Notes: generated from the letters alone by a model not told the origin. 64,000 nucleotides of DNA from Rhizomys pruinosus (GCA_009823505.1 VZQC01013703.1:268646-332645); one strand, 5' to 3'; shown: positions 24,501 to 32,400, counted from the stretch's first letter. Numbers and translations are program-made.

Positions 24501-24898
24501 AGGGAACTAGAGATCCCACTGGAGCAAGGACGGACAGGTGGGTATCCCAGGCTAACTATTGGTCCTGTGTTCTCCTATCACAGCCAAGAAGCGCTGCCGC
24601 ACCTGCCGTGGGGCCCCAGCTGGAGGCTCCAGAGCACCAGGCACCTCTCACCTATTTCCCGTGGCCTCAGCCCCTTTCCACACTGCCTACCTCCAGCCTG
24701 CAGTATCAACCTCCAGCCCCAGCCCTGTCTGGGCCCCAGTTTGTCCAGCTCCCCATCTCTATTCCTGAACCAGTCCTTCAGGATATGGATGACCCCAGAA
24801 GGGCCATCAGTACCTTGACCATTGACAAGCTGCTTCTGGAGGAAGAGGATAGCAACGCCTATGAGCTTAACCACAGTCTCTCAGTGGAGGGCTTTTAG
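108..24898 (+). CDS. POU2AF1: POU2AF1 (OCA-B/OBF-1/BOB.1), octamer-factor co-activator, five coding exons
   Basis: Joined exons 108-123, 20613-20737, 21330-21372, 21459-21724 and 24584-24898 encode 254 aa. All introns are GT-AG; phases are 1, 0, 1, 0. The product begins MLWQK and has RPYQGVRVKEPVKELLRRK at about residues 15-33, the family's peptide that clamps the POU domain of Oct-1/Oct-2 on octamer DNA. A Pro/Tyr/Thr-rich middle follows (TPYTEYVSHEAVSCPYS, VCPSYTVVGPSSVLTYASPP), then a Pro/Leu/Gln-rich C-terminal activation region ending in ELNHSLSVEGF. From established work the protein acts in the nucleus of B cells and plasma cells on immunoglobulin promoters and is needed for germinal centres. 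Human and mouse proteins are, from memory, 256 aa; the two missing residues map to the exon 1/2 junction. No frameshift or internal stop is seen. Identification is from recognised sequence over the whole length. Confidence 0.98.
1259..1487 (+). repeat. B2/B3-type SINE
   Basis: tRNA-derived head GACTAGAGAGATGGCTCAGTGG with box A/B-like sequence, body CTCCAGTTCCAGGGGAATCTGACACC, and A-rich tail. Diverged relative to the younger copy 60 bases downstream. Confidence 0.85.
1549..1768 (+). repeat. B2-type SINE (short form)
   Basis: Full tRNA-like head GGCTGGAGAGATGGCCTAGCGG to an A-rich tail. Flanked by a 10-bp target-site duplication AGGAATATTC (1539-1548 and 1769-1778). Lacks the 17-bp internal duplication of the long form. 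Confidence 0.93.
3334..3430 (+). repeat. B1 SINE, 5'-truncated
   Basis: Starts in the middle of B1 (GGCCAGCCTGGTCTACA) and ends in GTCTCAAAAAG with an A-rich tail. Only the right half is present. Confidence 0.8.
3810..3950 (-). repeat. B1 SINE
   Basis: Antisense B1: GAGACAGGGTCTCCCTGTAGCC ... AAGTGCTGGGATTAAAGGCATGCACCACC. Near full length, moderately diverged. Confidence 0.93.
4285..4440 (+). repeat. Old DNA-transposon remnant (hAT-like)
   Basis: Contains the pattern TACAGTTTTATTGGAACACAGC followed by ...TTGTATAGGGCTGCTGTATGCTGCAACAGCAGAGCTGAGTAG, which resembles a mammal-wide DNA element also common in human. Family name not assigned. Confidence 0.4.
4637..4700 (+). repeat. (GA)n microsatellite
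   Basis: About 30 GA units with one GAGGG interruption near the start. Confidence 0.97.
4701..5317. other. Unassigned intron sequence
   Basis: No recognisable repeat or exon. Two adjacent short open frames here look like chance or decayed transposon sequence; no protein family was recognised. Confidence 0.4.
5318..5495 (+). repeat. hAT-Charlie (MER5A-like) remnant
   Basis: Begins CAGTCCTTTTCAACCCTGGCTGCA and ends TTGAGAACTGCTCCTAGAGC, with TGCCTGGGTCCC-like and CTGGGTGATTCTAA segments inside, in the order known for MER5A. Inverted ends (CAACCCTGGC / ...GTTGAGAACTG) are visible but diverged. Confidence 0.6.
5575..5690 (+). repeat. MIR SINE fragment
   Basis: Matches the MIR 5' region pattern (GAGTGTTGGGCACTTATCTGGTGCCA...). 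Strongly diverged, as expected for a pre-rodent element. Confidence 0.45.
6060..6350 (+). repeat. MIR fragment joined to 5'-truncated B2 SINE
   Basis: 6060-6169 has a MIR-like run ending AATGAGGAAACTGAAGCT. B2 sequence begins abruptly at about 6171 with CCCCAGCACCCACATGGCGGCTGAGAACC and runs to an A-rich tail, so the tRNA head is missing. Short-form B2. Confidence 0.75.
6838..6900 (+). repeat. (TCTCTG/CT)n microsatellite
   Basis: Pyrimidine-rich run of mixed TCTCTG and TC units. Confidence 0.9.
7010..7195 (-). repeat. MIR SINE, antisense
   Basis: Contains the antisense MIR order: TGAGTTCAAGTCATAGC ... TGGTTGTGATGCTAGTAAATCTCT ... AAATAGCTGTTACTATTATT. Diverged. Confidence 0.55.
7450..7604 (-). 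repeat. B1 SINE
   Basis: Poly-T, then GTCTTTTTGAGACAGGGTCTCCC to CACCACGCCCGGC. Carries a small deletion in CCTGGAGCCTCAGGCTGTCC relative to its neighbours. Confidence 0.95.
7870..9118. other. Unassigned intron 1 sequence
   Basis: No SINE, LTR or exon recognised. Base composition is even, with no microsatellite. Short frames on both strands match nothing I know. Confidence 0.5.
9135..9391 (+). repeat. B2-type SINE, long form, young insertion
   Basis: GGGGCTGGAGAGATGGCCTAGCGG head, body with the 17-bp internal duplication (AACTCCAATTCCAGGAG then AACTCCAGTTCCAGGGG), A-rich tail. Perfect 16-bp target-site duplication AGAATTTAGACTGGAA at 9119-9134 and 9392-9407. Confidence 0.97.
9518..9648 (+). 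repeat. B1 SINE, diverged
   Basis: GGCCAGGCCTTTAATCCTAGCACTCAGGAGAC ... GTATCAAAAAAAG. The first 10 or so B1 bases are lost. Confidence 0.88.
10040..10250 (+). repeat. MIR SINE
   Basis: Classic MIR core: TTTTACATATGAAGAAACTGAGGCATACACTTAAGTAACTTGCTTAGGGTCGCACAGGTGATAAG. One of the best preserved MIRs in the window. Confidence 0.8.
10384..10690 (+). repeat. B4-type SINE
   Basis: tRNA/ID-like left part (GCTAGCAAGAGGGCCCAAGTTCA) followed by a B1-like middle (TGGTGGTGTGTGCTTGTAATGGTAGCACTGAGGAGACAGAAACAGGTGGAT) and a CATACATATA-rich tail. Confidence 0.7.
10751..11021 (-). repeat. B2-type SINE, long form, with (TTTA)n tail
   Basis: Antisense: expanded (TTTA)n tail at 10751-10812, then body with the 17-bp duplication, ending CGCTAGGCCATCTCTCCAGCC. 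16-bp target-site duplication TGTGACTGCTCTTCTA at 10735-10750 and 11022-11037. Confidence 0.97.
11345..11450 (+). repeat. L2/MIR-type 3' end fragment
   Basis: TAGATTGCAAGTTCCCTGAGGGCAGGAACTTTGATCAGCTCAGTAAGTGCTTCCTTGATAAATGA matches the usual L2 3' end pattern (CTCCATGAGGGCAGGGACTTTGT...AATAAATG). Confidence 0.5.
11757..11905 (+). repeat. B1 SINE
   Basis: GAGCGTGGTGGCGCACGCCTTTAATCC ... GAGATCCTGGC with poly-A of about 20. Confidence 0.95.
12822..12976 (-). repeat. (CT)n microsatellite plus B1 SINE
   Basis: CT run 12822-12849 is directly followed by antisense B1 (GTGACAGGGTCTCCC ... GTGCTGGGATTAAACGCCTGGCC). The B1 5' end is shortened. Confidence 0.9.
12980..14920. other. Mostly unassigned intron 1 sequence
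   Basis: Contains an (AT)n run at about 13480-13505. A 111-codon + strand frame at 13581-13916 is the longest here but has no family I recognise and no coding neighbours. No SINE seen. Confidence 0.45.
14945..15332 (+). repeat. URR1-like non-autonomous rodent DNA element
   Basis: Carries the characteristic run GGAGGGCCCAGCCCACTATGGGTGGTGCCACC, GCAAGCCAGTAAACAGCATTCCTCCATGGCCT, AATAAACCCTTTCCTCCCCAAGTTG and ends in GCAGCAATGGAAGAGAAACTAGAACA. Family name from memory. Confidence 0.6.
15556..15720 (-). repeat. (ATC)n microsatellite plus B1 SINE
   Basis: ATC repeat at 15556-15587 sits where the B1 poly-T would be; antisense B1 follows to CATCACACCTGGC. The microsatellite probably grew from the SINE tail. 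Confidence 0.88.
15721..16565. other. Non-repeat block of intron 1 with the octamer/ETS cluster
   Basis: No SINE or LTR recognised in about 840 bases, the longest clean block in this part of the intron. A 107-codon minus-strand frame (15852-16175) matches nothing I know. See the separate regulatory entry at 16466-16496. Confidence 0.4.
16466..16496 (+). promoter_or_regulatory. Candidate intronic enhancer core: octamer plus ETS/PU.1 motif
   Basis: Perfect octamer ATGCAAAT at 16466-16473, followed 14 bases later by CACTTCCTG (16488-16496), the reverse of an ETS/PU.1 site CAGGAAGTG. A second AACAGGAAG lies just upstream near 16431. The flanks (about 16.20-16.56 kb) carry no repeat that I recognise. 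Octamer and ETS sites are typical of B-cell enhancers, and the host gene encodes the octamer co-activator. Function is inferred only. Confidence 0.35.
16960..17110 (+). repeat. MIR SINE
   Basis: GTACTGATTGCTTGCCCCATGCCAAGGTCTACTGTAAGC ... AGGTCAGAAAGTTG follows the MIR layout; diverged. Confidence 0.5.
17235..17420 (+). repeat. MIR SINE
   Basis: Runs GTAGCATGTGCCAGGAG ... TTCATAACAGTTGTGTGAGGGAGG ... GATGAGGACATTGAAGTC ... CCTAGATTTGAATACAGGT in MIR order. Confidence 0.65.
17760..17985 (-). repeat. B3/B2-type SINE
   Basis: Antisense: TTATTTACTTACATTTATT tail, body, ending GAACCCAGGTCATCTGCAGAGCAGCCAGTTCTCTTAACTGCTGTGCCATCTCTTCAGCCCC. Confidence 0.85.
17990..18500. other. Unassigned intron 1 sequence
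   Basis: No repeat or exon recognised. Confidence 0.4.
18519..18699 (+). repeat. B1 SINE with an extra 5' GCC-poly(A) block
   Basis: Inside one target-site duplication (AAAATGTTAGATC at 18506-18518 and 18700-18712) the insert reads GCC, about 24 A, then a complete B1 and its own poly-A. The leading GCC equals the first three bases of B1. Confidence 0.93.
18720..19600. other. Unassigned, possibly old LTR sequence
   Basis: No SINE and no exon. Some phrases look like an ancient LTR, but I cannot define ends or a target-site duplication. Confidence 0.3.
19602..19720 (+). repeat. ID-type SINE
   Basis: GGGTGGAGGGTGTAGCTCAGTC ... GGGCTATGGGTTCTATCCCTAGCATCAACAAAACAAATAAAT shows the tRNA(Ala)-like head and A-rich tail of ID elements. 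Confidence 0.65.
19748..19780 (+). repeat. (TA)n microsatellite
   Basis: Alternating TA run. Confidence 0.9.
19836..20011 (+). repeat. B1 SINE inserted into a MIR
   Basis: Complete B1 with an (AAAAG)n tail. Target-site duplication ACTGCAGATT at 19826-19835 and 20012-20021. The flanks join into a MIR: CTGCAGATTAAGAGGCTCAGAGAAGTTTAACAACTTCCTCAGATTACC. Confidence 0.95.
20022..20100 (+). repeat. MIR SINE, right part
   Basis: TAAGAGGCTCAGAGAAGTTTAACAACTTCC ... GACAGAGGTAGGATTTGAGTCC is MIR; its left part lies before the B1. Confidence 0.7.
20613..20737 (+). CDS. POU2AF1: POU2AF1 coding exon 2, POU/DNA-binding peptide
   Basis: 125 bases between acceptor AG (20611-20612) and donor GTGAGG (20738). 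It encodes the Oct-1/Oct-2 clamp with the basic run LLRRKRGH. The only AG near the acceptor is CCATAG. The remembered mouse and human N-termini have two more residues here (Thr-Ala), which would need an AG six bases upstream; this sequence has AT there. Confidence 0.95.
20738..21329 (+). other. POU2AF1: POU2AF1 intron 2 (592 bp)
   Basis: GTGAGG donor and TCTTGTCTCCCTTCTAG acceptor with a good pyrimidine tract. It has an alternating purine-pyrimidine TGTGCATGCATGCACATGTG stretch near 20756-20775. No SINE is seen. Confidence 0.9.
21330..21372 (+). CDS. POU2AF1: POU2AF1 coding exon 3 (43 bp)
   Basis: Encodes VVLPHQPLATYTTV and the first base of a Gly codon. Both splice sites are strong (CTTCTAG before, GTAAGA after). 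The reading frame continues exactly into exon 4. Confidence 0.96.
21373..21458 (+). other. POU2AF1: POU2AF1 intron 3, very short (86 bp)
   Basis: GTAAGA donor and a pyrimidine-rich acceptor CCTTTTCCCCCTAG. At 86 bases it is near the lower size limit for mammalian introns, so exons 3 and 4 are probably recognised by intron definition. Confidence 0.93.
21459..21724 (+). CDS. POU2AF1: POU2AF1 coding exon 4
   Basis: 266 bases encoding the Trp/Pro/Tyr-rich centre of the protein, from the Gly codon completion through SPPLITNVT. Donor GTATGT at 21725. Very close to the remembered mouse and human proteins with only scattered changes. Confidence 0.97.
22235..22400 (-). repeat. MIR SINE, antisense, in intron 4
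   Basis: Shows AACTTGATATCTCTGAACCCAGTGTCCTCACCTGTACGATGGCGACACTAAC and GTTGGGATTAATTAAGCTGGTACATGTG, the antisense MIR order. Confidence 0.6.
23345..23515 (-). repeat. hAT-Charlie (MER5A-like) remnant in intron 4
   Basis: TTCTTAAATCGTGGTCCCTGCATCAGTCACATTGACATC ... CAGAGTCCCAGGCCC ... CCCCAGGAGGCTGATGAAAATTC resembles MER5A with heavy decay. Confidence 0.4.
23704..23853 (+). repeat. B1 SINE in POU2AF1 intron 4
   Basis: GCCGGGTGTGGTGGTGCACGCC ... CTCGAAAAAGAC plus A tail. Flanked by AGAATAGTTGCTSTGT-type duplications near 23688 and 23854, one base different. Confidence 0.95.
24584..24898 (+). CDS. POU2AF1: POU2AF1 terminal coding exon 5, C-terminal activation region
   Basis: Begins in phase 0 after TATCACAG and encodes 104 aa to TAG at 24896-24898. 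It includes HQAPLTYFPWPQPL, a Gln/Pro-rich stretch, and the acidic LTIDKLLLEEEDS motif near the C-terminus, the part of the family linked to activation. Confidence 0.97.
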   Translation, partial: PRSAAAPAVGPQLEAPEHQAPLTYFPWPQPLSTLPTSSLQYQPPAPALSGPQFVQLPISIPEPVLQDMDDPRRAISTLTIDKLLLEEEDSNAYELNHSLSVEGF

Positions 24899-25017
24899 GG
24901 CTGTTTGTGCCTGAGAGTCCCTTTCTGGAAACTGAGCTTTTTAAAAGAGTTTGGACAGGATCCAGAGTCTTTGAAGTAGCCACTTCATAGCTACCATTTC
25001 TACCCCAGATGAGATTA

Positions 25018-25140
25018 CACTCTCCCTCCCTCCCTCCCTCCCTTTTCCCTCCCTCCCTCTGTTCTTCCCTCCCTTCCTCCTCCCTCCCCACCCTTTCTCC
25101 CTTCCTCCTTTCTTCTTCCACCTTCCCACCCCCACCCCAT
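25018..25140 (+). repeat. (CCCT/CTTCC)n low-complexity tract
   Basis: Almost pure pyrimidine over about 120 bases in the 3' flank or UTR of POU2AF1. Confidence 0.93.
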
Positions 25141-25385
25141 CTTCCTCTTTCTTATTTTTCCCAATTTTCTTCCTTTGGGAGAGGAAATTACAAAGCTATT
25201 ACAATAGAGAAGTCCATTTTTGCCACTATTGAGCAACATTTTAGATTGAATTGTTATGAATTTCACAGAATACACATTGATCATATTTACAGCTCCTCCC
25301 TATCTGTGCCCCTTACCACCACCACCCAATTTCATGCACTTCATATATATAATATCCAAAACATAAAATATTCAGTGCATATAAT

Positions 25386-25428
25386 ATCACACCCACACCC
25401 ACACACACATACCCACACACCCACACCG
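25386..25428 (+). repeat. (CA/CCCACA)n tract
   Basis: CACCCACACCCACACACACATACCC-type simple repeat. Confidence 0.9.
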
Positions 25429-25909
25429 AAGCTCATGTGAGGATGTAATAGGCCTTAAGAACATTTTGTGCTGAATGTTACCAAGTCTGCAGTCCAGAGC
25501 TCCCATCTCAGCCGCAGCCCATACCTTAGAGAAGTCCCCTTCTCTCTGGTGACACCTGCTTCCTGTTAGCAACATTATGCTGAGTGCCCTAAGGCCACTT
25601 ACACCCTTTGCTATTCTGAGACACATGGAGTGCCCATGGGGGCACCAGTGCTGCCAGCATCTCCCAGCTGAGGTGGCCGCGGGCAGCTCTTTGTCCTTGA
25701 GCTTTCACTTCCCACAGTTGCTTTCTGTTTGGGGGTCTCAGTCTTGGCCAGATTTACAGTCCAAACAGCTGTTTCAGTGCTGGGGCTCCACATGTTACTG
25801 GGTTGGGGGTGGGGAGGGACAGGAATAGTTAGTGATGGTAGACAGAGCTGAGGAGCCGGGGCACATGCCTATGTGTCTGATTAGAGAGACAATGAGGCAG
25901 GTGAGGCAG

Positions 25910-26590
25910 AGGAATGATTTAGCCACATCTGCAATTAACTTCGAAAAAAATGTTGCAAACTGCATACAGGCACACATCAAAAAGGTCATCCACCATGGCC
26001 AAGTCAAATTTATTCTAGAGATGCAGGGATGGTTCAGCATATGTAAATGTCATAAATCATATAAATGGACTCAAAGACAAAAACCACATGGTCATCTCAA
26101 TTGATGCAGAAAAGGCCTTTGATAAAATTCAACATGCCTTTATGTTTAAAGTCCTAGGGGGAATTGGATTGGAGGGAACATACCGCAACATAGTTAAAGC
26201 TATGTACAATGAACCCAGAGCCAACATCATTCTAGATGGAGGAAAATTAGAAGCATTCCCCTTAAAGTCAAGAACCCGACAAATCTGCCCACTATCTCCA
26301 CTCCTTTTCAATATAGTGCTTGAAAGTCTTGCTAGAGCAATAAGACAAGAGATGGAAATTAAAGGAGTACTGATTGGAAAAGAGGAGGTCAAACTGTATC
26401 TTTTTTGCAGATGACATGATATTATACCTCAGGGATGCTAAAAATTCCACCAGAAAACTCCTAGAAATAATTAAGAGTTTCAGTAAAGTGGCAGGTTATA
26501 AAATTAATCTACAAAAATCAGTAGCCTTTCTTTATACCAATAACAAGCAATTGGAGGAATACATGAAAACCCTCTCATTCACAATAGCCT
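25910..26590 (+). mobile_element. L1 ORF2 fragment (reverse-transcriptase region), dead
   Basis: Matches L1 ORF2 in the reverse-transcriptase domain: the HIKKVIHH-, [11 protein letters not shown], [12 protein letters not shown] and FADDM-type motifs are visible at about 25975-26440. The frame is broken between 26414 and 26374-26440, where the last part continues in another frame. The 5' end is truncated. It stops at the (CT)n(TA)n microsatellite; its true continuation is at 33869. Confidence 0.93.
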
Positions 26591-26658
26591 CTCTCTNCTC
26601 TCTCTCTCTCTCTCTATATATATATTATATATATATATATATATATAATTATATATAT
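26591..26658 (+). repeat. (CT)n(TA)n microsatellite with an N at 26597
   Basis: CTCTCTN(CT)n followed by (TA)n. The N marks an unresolved base in the assembly. A matching (CT)n(TA)n lies at 33806-33866. Confidence 0.95.
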
Positions 26659-28004
26659 ACAGTGGATCAATTAGTGCCTGTACCCATAGAACATGTGAAT
26701 CATCAACTACAATTGAAAAATGTTTGATTTTTGAGATGGTTATTCCAGTAGATGAAGGTAAGCGCTTCCCATAACTGCTATCAGGTAATGTTGTCCGAAT
26801 TAACTCAGGTATTCATGAGTGGCTAATATACATGCATTGGTATTATCCTCAATGAGCGTTAGAGAGGGAGTTATTTCATGGCTGTAACCCCCTATCATAA
26901 AATGCGCCCATACTTTCTTCACAGTAATAGAAATATGGTTTCAAAAATCATTGTGGGATGAAAGTCAACAGAAGAATGAGTATAGGCCAACAGCAATCTT
27001 GTCATCTGAAGTCACAGAGATTCATTGTGGCAGTCGGATTATGAGCGATAAGTTTCTTAGTACGTCATTCAATAATCTATTATAGAATGCTATACCGTCT
27101 AAATGTTAGAGCAACATAACACAATTGGTCTGCTGGCACATATAAAAATATGACCTATTAGATTGCGAGTACATTTGGGTGAGTTTTTAAGAGAATGATG
27201 ACAGCAGAAACCTGTGCAGTCCAGCATGCAATTTTTCAAAGTGGCCTATGCGTTGATATACTTAGTGGTATCCTTGGTCTCGAATAGTGACAGGAGCGCA
27301 GTAGTTAAGTCGATGGCAATCATGGAGGAAAGCCAATATCTTCAGCAAATGGTCCTGGGAAAAATTGGGATCACCATATGTAAATAGAAGTTGGGTGGTC
27401 TACTGAGGACCACAATCCGTTATCTTTCGACCTTGTATGCATATAGTTGTTCGATTTTACAAATGGATCAAAAGACTGGAAGTTGTGAATACTTGAAACT
27501 TTATCGTGAAAATGAATAAGACATACAATCGAGCTCGGCAGTTTGATGACCCGACAGCTATAGGCCTAATCTTGTGACTTACTGGTCATTTTGGGTTAAC
27601 TAGACTGTGTGCGTGATAAGTTCAATGGACCTCACTAGGTTGAGCAGTAGAGGAATAAGGTTCTACTGATATATATATTTCAGTGGGACCTTATATTAAA
27701 CTAAGCTTCTGATGCGTTCAGTGCATATAGCAACAATCATAAGAAAGTGCAGAGACTGTGCACTCAGACCGATGTTGATGAAGAGCCTTCCTAGATGCCC
27801 TGAGGAGTCTGAACAAGGAGTTTTTAAGCAATCCAGCCAGTATATTAGGCATCTTATTGTAAGAAATAAAGGACGACTGATGTCGAGATTTGACCGTTCA
27901 ATGTGGAACAAAGATGGATGTATTAAGTGATTGAACCAGAGAGTGGACGTTGCAAATATGATGAAAGTCAACAGATGGCTAAGAAACATCGTTAAAAAGT
28001 GTTG

Positions 28005-28262
28005 GGGCTTGGTATGGAGATGCCTAGCCGCTGGTGGTGTTAAGAAGACGACTGAGAGCTCTAGCCTCTTGCACGAGGACCCGGGTTGTGATTTCATCGC
28101 TCAGTTAATGCCTGTCACGATTGATGGGCCTGGACTGTTCTTTGACTTCCGCAGTCTCCGAGAGAGAGTTCTCAACGAGCGCGTGTATCTTTTGACCTCC
28201 GCGCAGCATTGCATGACATGGGTGCACAGACCTACATGCAGACAGTACATTCATAACACATA
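28005..28262 (+). repeat. B2 SINE, corrupted duplicate of 34827-35042
   Basis: Starts AAAGTGTTGGGGCTTGGTATGGAGATGCC and ends GCAGACAGTACATTCATAACACATAAAA. Many insertions and substitutions compared with the other copy; same position inside the L1. Confidence 0.9.
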
Positions 28263-29257
28263 AAAAAATAAATATAATAAATAAAAGTGTTCAACATATT
28301 GTGTTAGTAATAATGTGACAGCGAAGATGCATGTTAATTAACTGTGCACTTTATGAGATTTCTATCGTTTGAGCGTATTGATTTGTGTTTCGACAAGACT
28401 AGCTATGGATTTATAGAAATATCAAAGTATTAAGTGAGAAAAATGATAAGACAAATATGTATTATAAAATGCTGGGAGAGGTCGGATGTGGGTGATGAAT
28501 GTAAGGAGCGGAGAGCGAGTCACATCTCACTGAGGTGGGATATTGTAAAAACTCATGCAACCTAGATGCGACTAAGTTATGGTGGTAGATATAGCGCTTA
28601 TCAATCAAACTAAAAAAGTGTAATAGTATTGTGCGCAGTTGACTGGCACATTTGTATATTACGTGGTAATTAGTGTCTCATCCGGTGTATTTGGTGTACC
28701 TTCACGGCATTGTCTACAATGGTCCATCATGAGTGTGTAATCCACATAGAAGATGGATACCATCTGTTAGGCAGAGATATTTGACCAGTCCGATGGGCTC
28801 TTATTCTGCCCTTGCTCTTTTCAACAATAGTTGAAGAGCTGGAAGCAACTAAAGTGTCCCTCAACTGTGGCCGTGATATTGGTGATGCTGTTTGGTGACG
28901 TCCGGGGAGGCTTTTGCCGTCAGATTGGTTATTGTAGTCATGGTCCTTTTTGCGTACTGGCTCATTGTGGGAAATGAAAACGTTAGTTACATTTATACAA
29001 TGGATATCTATGTGCGTAATGAAATAGATGAAATTGTGAAGATGTGCAAGGCAAAATGGAACTAGAAACTGTTTATGCTAAGCGAAGTAACATAGTCTTC
29101 AGAAAAACAAACGACGTATGTTTTCCTCATTTTGTGGATCCTAGCACCAAATCCTTATATGTAAGGAAAGGTGGGTAATGTTAGAAACCACAGTGACTGA
29201 TATCCACTATAGATAAGCTTGAAAGTATATGTCTCTATTTTCACAGTTCTAAGATTT

Positions 29258-29413
29258 TTTTTTTTTTTTGGTCTTTCGAGACAGGGTCTCGCCTATAGCC
29301 CCAGCTGTCCTGAACTCACTCTGTAGACCAGGCCGGCTCTGAACTCAAAGATCCGTCCTGCCTCTGCCTCCCAAGTGCTGGGATTAAAGGCGTGCACCAC
29401 CAACAACTCCAGC
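29258..29413 (-). repeat. B1 SINE, corrupted duplicate of 35716-35872
   Basis: Antisense B1 with single-base losses and gains (CTGTCCTGAACTCA, GGCCGGCTCTGAACTCAAAG) compared with the second copy; same flanking CACAGTTCTAAGATTT duplication. Confidence 0.92.
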
Positions 29414-32400
29414 AAAATCACAGTTCTAAGATTTATGTAAAGAAACAATCTCTTTTTTTTTATGTTTGAAATTTTGTGCATTTTCATACAATTCCTTATC
29501 TTTGTCCTATTTTTTTTTTTCCCTTCCTTTCCCCCCACCCCCCCTGCAAGAGCTCATAGCATTCTGCCATAATCATTCTGTTCATCCTTTCTGCTCAGTC
29601 TCTTTAAAAAATTTATTTTTTAATGTAGAAGTTTATTTTTGAGCAGAAGTTTCTTTTCTCATTTTTTTTTTTTGACAGTTTTTTTTGTTTTTTTTTCCAA
29701 TTTGTATACGCTCAAATTATGCATAAAAATGCTTCAAACATATGCCAAAATTATGATGTCGAAAAAAAACTATAGGTTAATCCAAAATACGTTTAGGATT
29801 CACATTTTGACAGTAGATTGTATGCAAGTAAGAAAAAAAGTATTACCTATTACATTCTTACATGACATGGCAAGTTGATCAGAACATAGCATTATTATTT
29901 ACTAAAAAAAGAAAGAAAGAAAAAGAAATTAGTCCAGTGTTGCTTTATAGAAGATTTGGTGCATAGGATTCACAATAAGGGGCACAATAATGTCTTTTTT
30001 TTTTAAAGTACATTAAAACAACATGATCTTGCGATGTAATTTAGGAATATAAAGTTATACTTTTTTTTACCTGCATGCAACTTTATGGCTAAAATGCTGA
30101 AATCCTTGAATGTGGTTTGGATTAAAACCTAGAGTTTTATTTTCAGAATTTTCTTAAATTTGTTAATGTATTGGAAAAAAAAAACCAGAAAAAATTCCTT
30201 TAGGAGGTCATTTGCATCCCTTGCGTCACTGAACCATGGTCCATCATTTAAGTTACTTTTGTCAATGATGTCTTGTCATAGCAAAAGGAAGAAAAAAAAG
30301 ACAAAAAAACAAACAAACCCCCCCCGCAACCCAACAAAAAATTTGCCCAGGAGTCAGAGATATGCCCTGAAGTTTAGAAGTGAGGTTTGTCTGCTTATAT
30401 GGGCTTTTCTCATTCCATGAGTCCCCCATGAGGGGCTCTGAAGTCGAACCACAGACTCCTGCTCCGGGCCACTACCCTGCTCTAGGGGTCTACAGTCTTA
30501 GCCAGCAGGCTGGTTAGTTGTTCTTTTCAAAATTTTTTTACTTTGTGTGGTGAAGCATTAGATTTTCAGGAGACCAAGCGCAGCCATTTCTGGGGTTCTT
30601 GGCTCCTGAGGAGGCCGTGTCTTTGGGAATCGATATGTTGTCTGTGGACGATGCCATCACAATGATTAGGCACACACTGTAGTCTGTAGACGTCATGTAG
30701 AATTAATAGACAGTAATGGAATTTTCTGGAAGATGACAGTTTCTTTGACACACACACCCCTTTTTTTTTTTTTTTTTTTACCAATTCTAAATAAACCTAT
30801 GGAGAAAGCTACCTGTTTGGGATTTTTTTTTCCTGCTTTGGGCTTATTTTGATCCAAAATTCTCAATAGATAGGAGAATATCTATATGGTGTATGGTATG
30901 CTTATCTTGATTAAAGTGTTTAGATTTAAAAGGAATAAACAGTATGCTAGATAAGTAAATTTATACCTCTGTTGATAGTTATGATGAACAGGAAAGGTAA
31001 AGGAGAGGCCTCAGCCCAGTGAGTTATAGCCCACTTTACCCCTTAAAAACACTATGTGAAAGAACCTGAGGTAGTTGATGACCATTATGGAAGAGTTCCC
31101 AGACAGCTGGGAACTTACTTCATAGGAACTTCCTACCTAAGGCAGCGCATTCAACAGACCCATGCAAGCTCAATCAGAACAAAATCCCACCACATAGAAG
31201 CTGGGGAAGTGGGTTAGAAGCCCCAACCCTTAGCTGAGGAACCCTTGGCAAATAATAAACTACTGGGAAAGGGAGAGTAAGTTTTCTTTCAGAGAGTTTA
31301 GGGTTAACCATGCCCCAGTGATTTGGATGCACATGGAAGGACATTGGGGACACAAGCCTTTCCCTCATAGGTTTACTATATATATGACAGAGAATATGAA
31401 ATCTGGTGAGAGGGTGTATAAGGAGAGAGTCTAAGTGTGATAATATATTGTATGAAAACTCAACAAAAATTCAATACACTATGTAAGGATCTTCCAGCTA
31501 CTTGAGGATTTGAGAAGATTCAGGAGCAACCCCCACAAAAGAGTTAATGTTGGCCAAAAATCAGTGAAGAGATAAAGCACTGTGTGCCTTTGCCAGGATC
31601 AAGATGGTGTCCTTTCCCTTCGTATCTTGAGACCCAGTGTCTTAGTCGTACTTGTCCATCCACATTTCCTCCTGGGTTCTTCTACTAAGTGGAACAATTT
31701 TTCAATAAAGATTTGGTAGAAGTTTTCTTCTCTTTCTGTGCTGAAGTGTTTTATTTCTTATCTCATCACCCCTATATCTTTCTGTCTCTAGTCACATAGT
31801 ACTCTTAGAGGAAGAAGTATACACTTACTTGTATTGTTGATCTTGCAAACTGATCTGTTGCAGGATGATGAATAATTAATTCCTCATCATGTTGGGTGTC
31901 TGGGGATAAGTTCTGGGCTGATTGCAAAGAAATCAGTCAGGATCCAGGAGCATGTTATATCATGTTCAAAGGAATTCAATTAGGGCCAGTCTCACACAAG
32001 GAAAGGAAAACCTGAGAATTCCAGGTTCAGTCCTCTCTACCACCAAATCAAGCAGTGGAGTGACTACTTCAAGGCTGCTCTAATTCCTCTGTGATTCGAC
32101 CATGAATTGTGCATAATATGGTGATGATGAGAGATGATGATAATGGCTATGGGCCTCTGACCTCACTGCTTCATTGAGAACCCTTATTGGGATAATTGGT
32201 ATTTTATTATTTTATTAATATATTTTATTTTATTTTATGTGCATGAGTGATTGCCTGATGTGTGTAAGTTCACTCATATTGATGAAATTCCCTTGGAGTC
32301 AGAAGAGGGCATTGGATCCCCTGGAAATGGAGTATTCAAGATGGTTGCTTACTATAACATGTGGGTGCTAGGAATTTGAACCTGGGTCCTGTAAGGCAGT

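Larger units (their letters stand above)
21725..24583 (+). other. POU2AF1: POU2AF1 intron 4 (2.86 kb)
   Basis: GTATGT donor and TCCTATCACAG acceptor. Contents: a probable MIR near 22.24-22.40 kb, a probable hAT (MER5A-like) remnant near 23.35-23.51 kb and a full B1 at 23704-23853. The G-rich stretch 22555-22640 is not a recognised repeat. No further exon was seen. Confidence 0.88.
24899..25909 (+). other. POU2AF1: POU2AF1 3' UTR and flank, end undefined
   Basis: Sequence after the stop to the first L1 bases. It holds a (CCCT)-rich tract and a CA-rich tract. I found no AATAAA or ATTAAA between the stop and about 25.91 kb, so the cleavage site is either non-canonical or further on, beyond the L1 insertion. 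Confidence 0.6.

Noticed and set aside
25009..25440. 143-codon Ser/Pro-rich frame after POU2AF1
   Set aside because: Translation of a CCCT low-complexity tract and a CA tract in the 3' flank.
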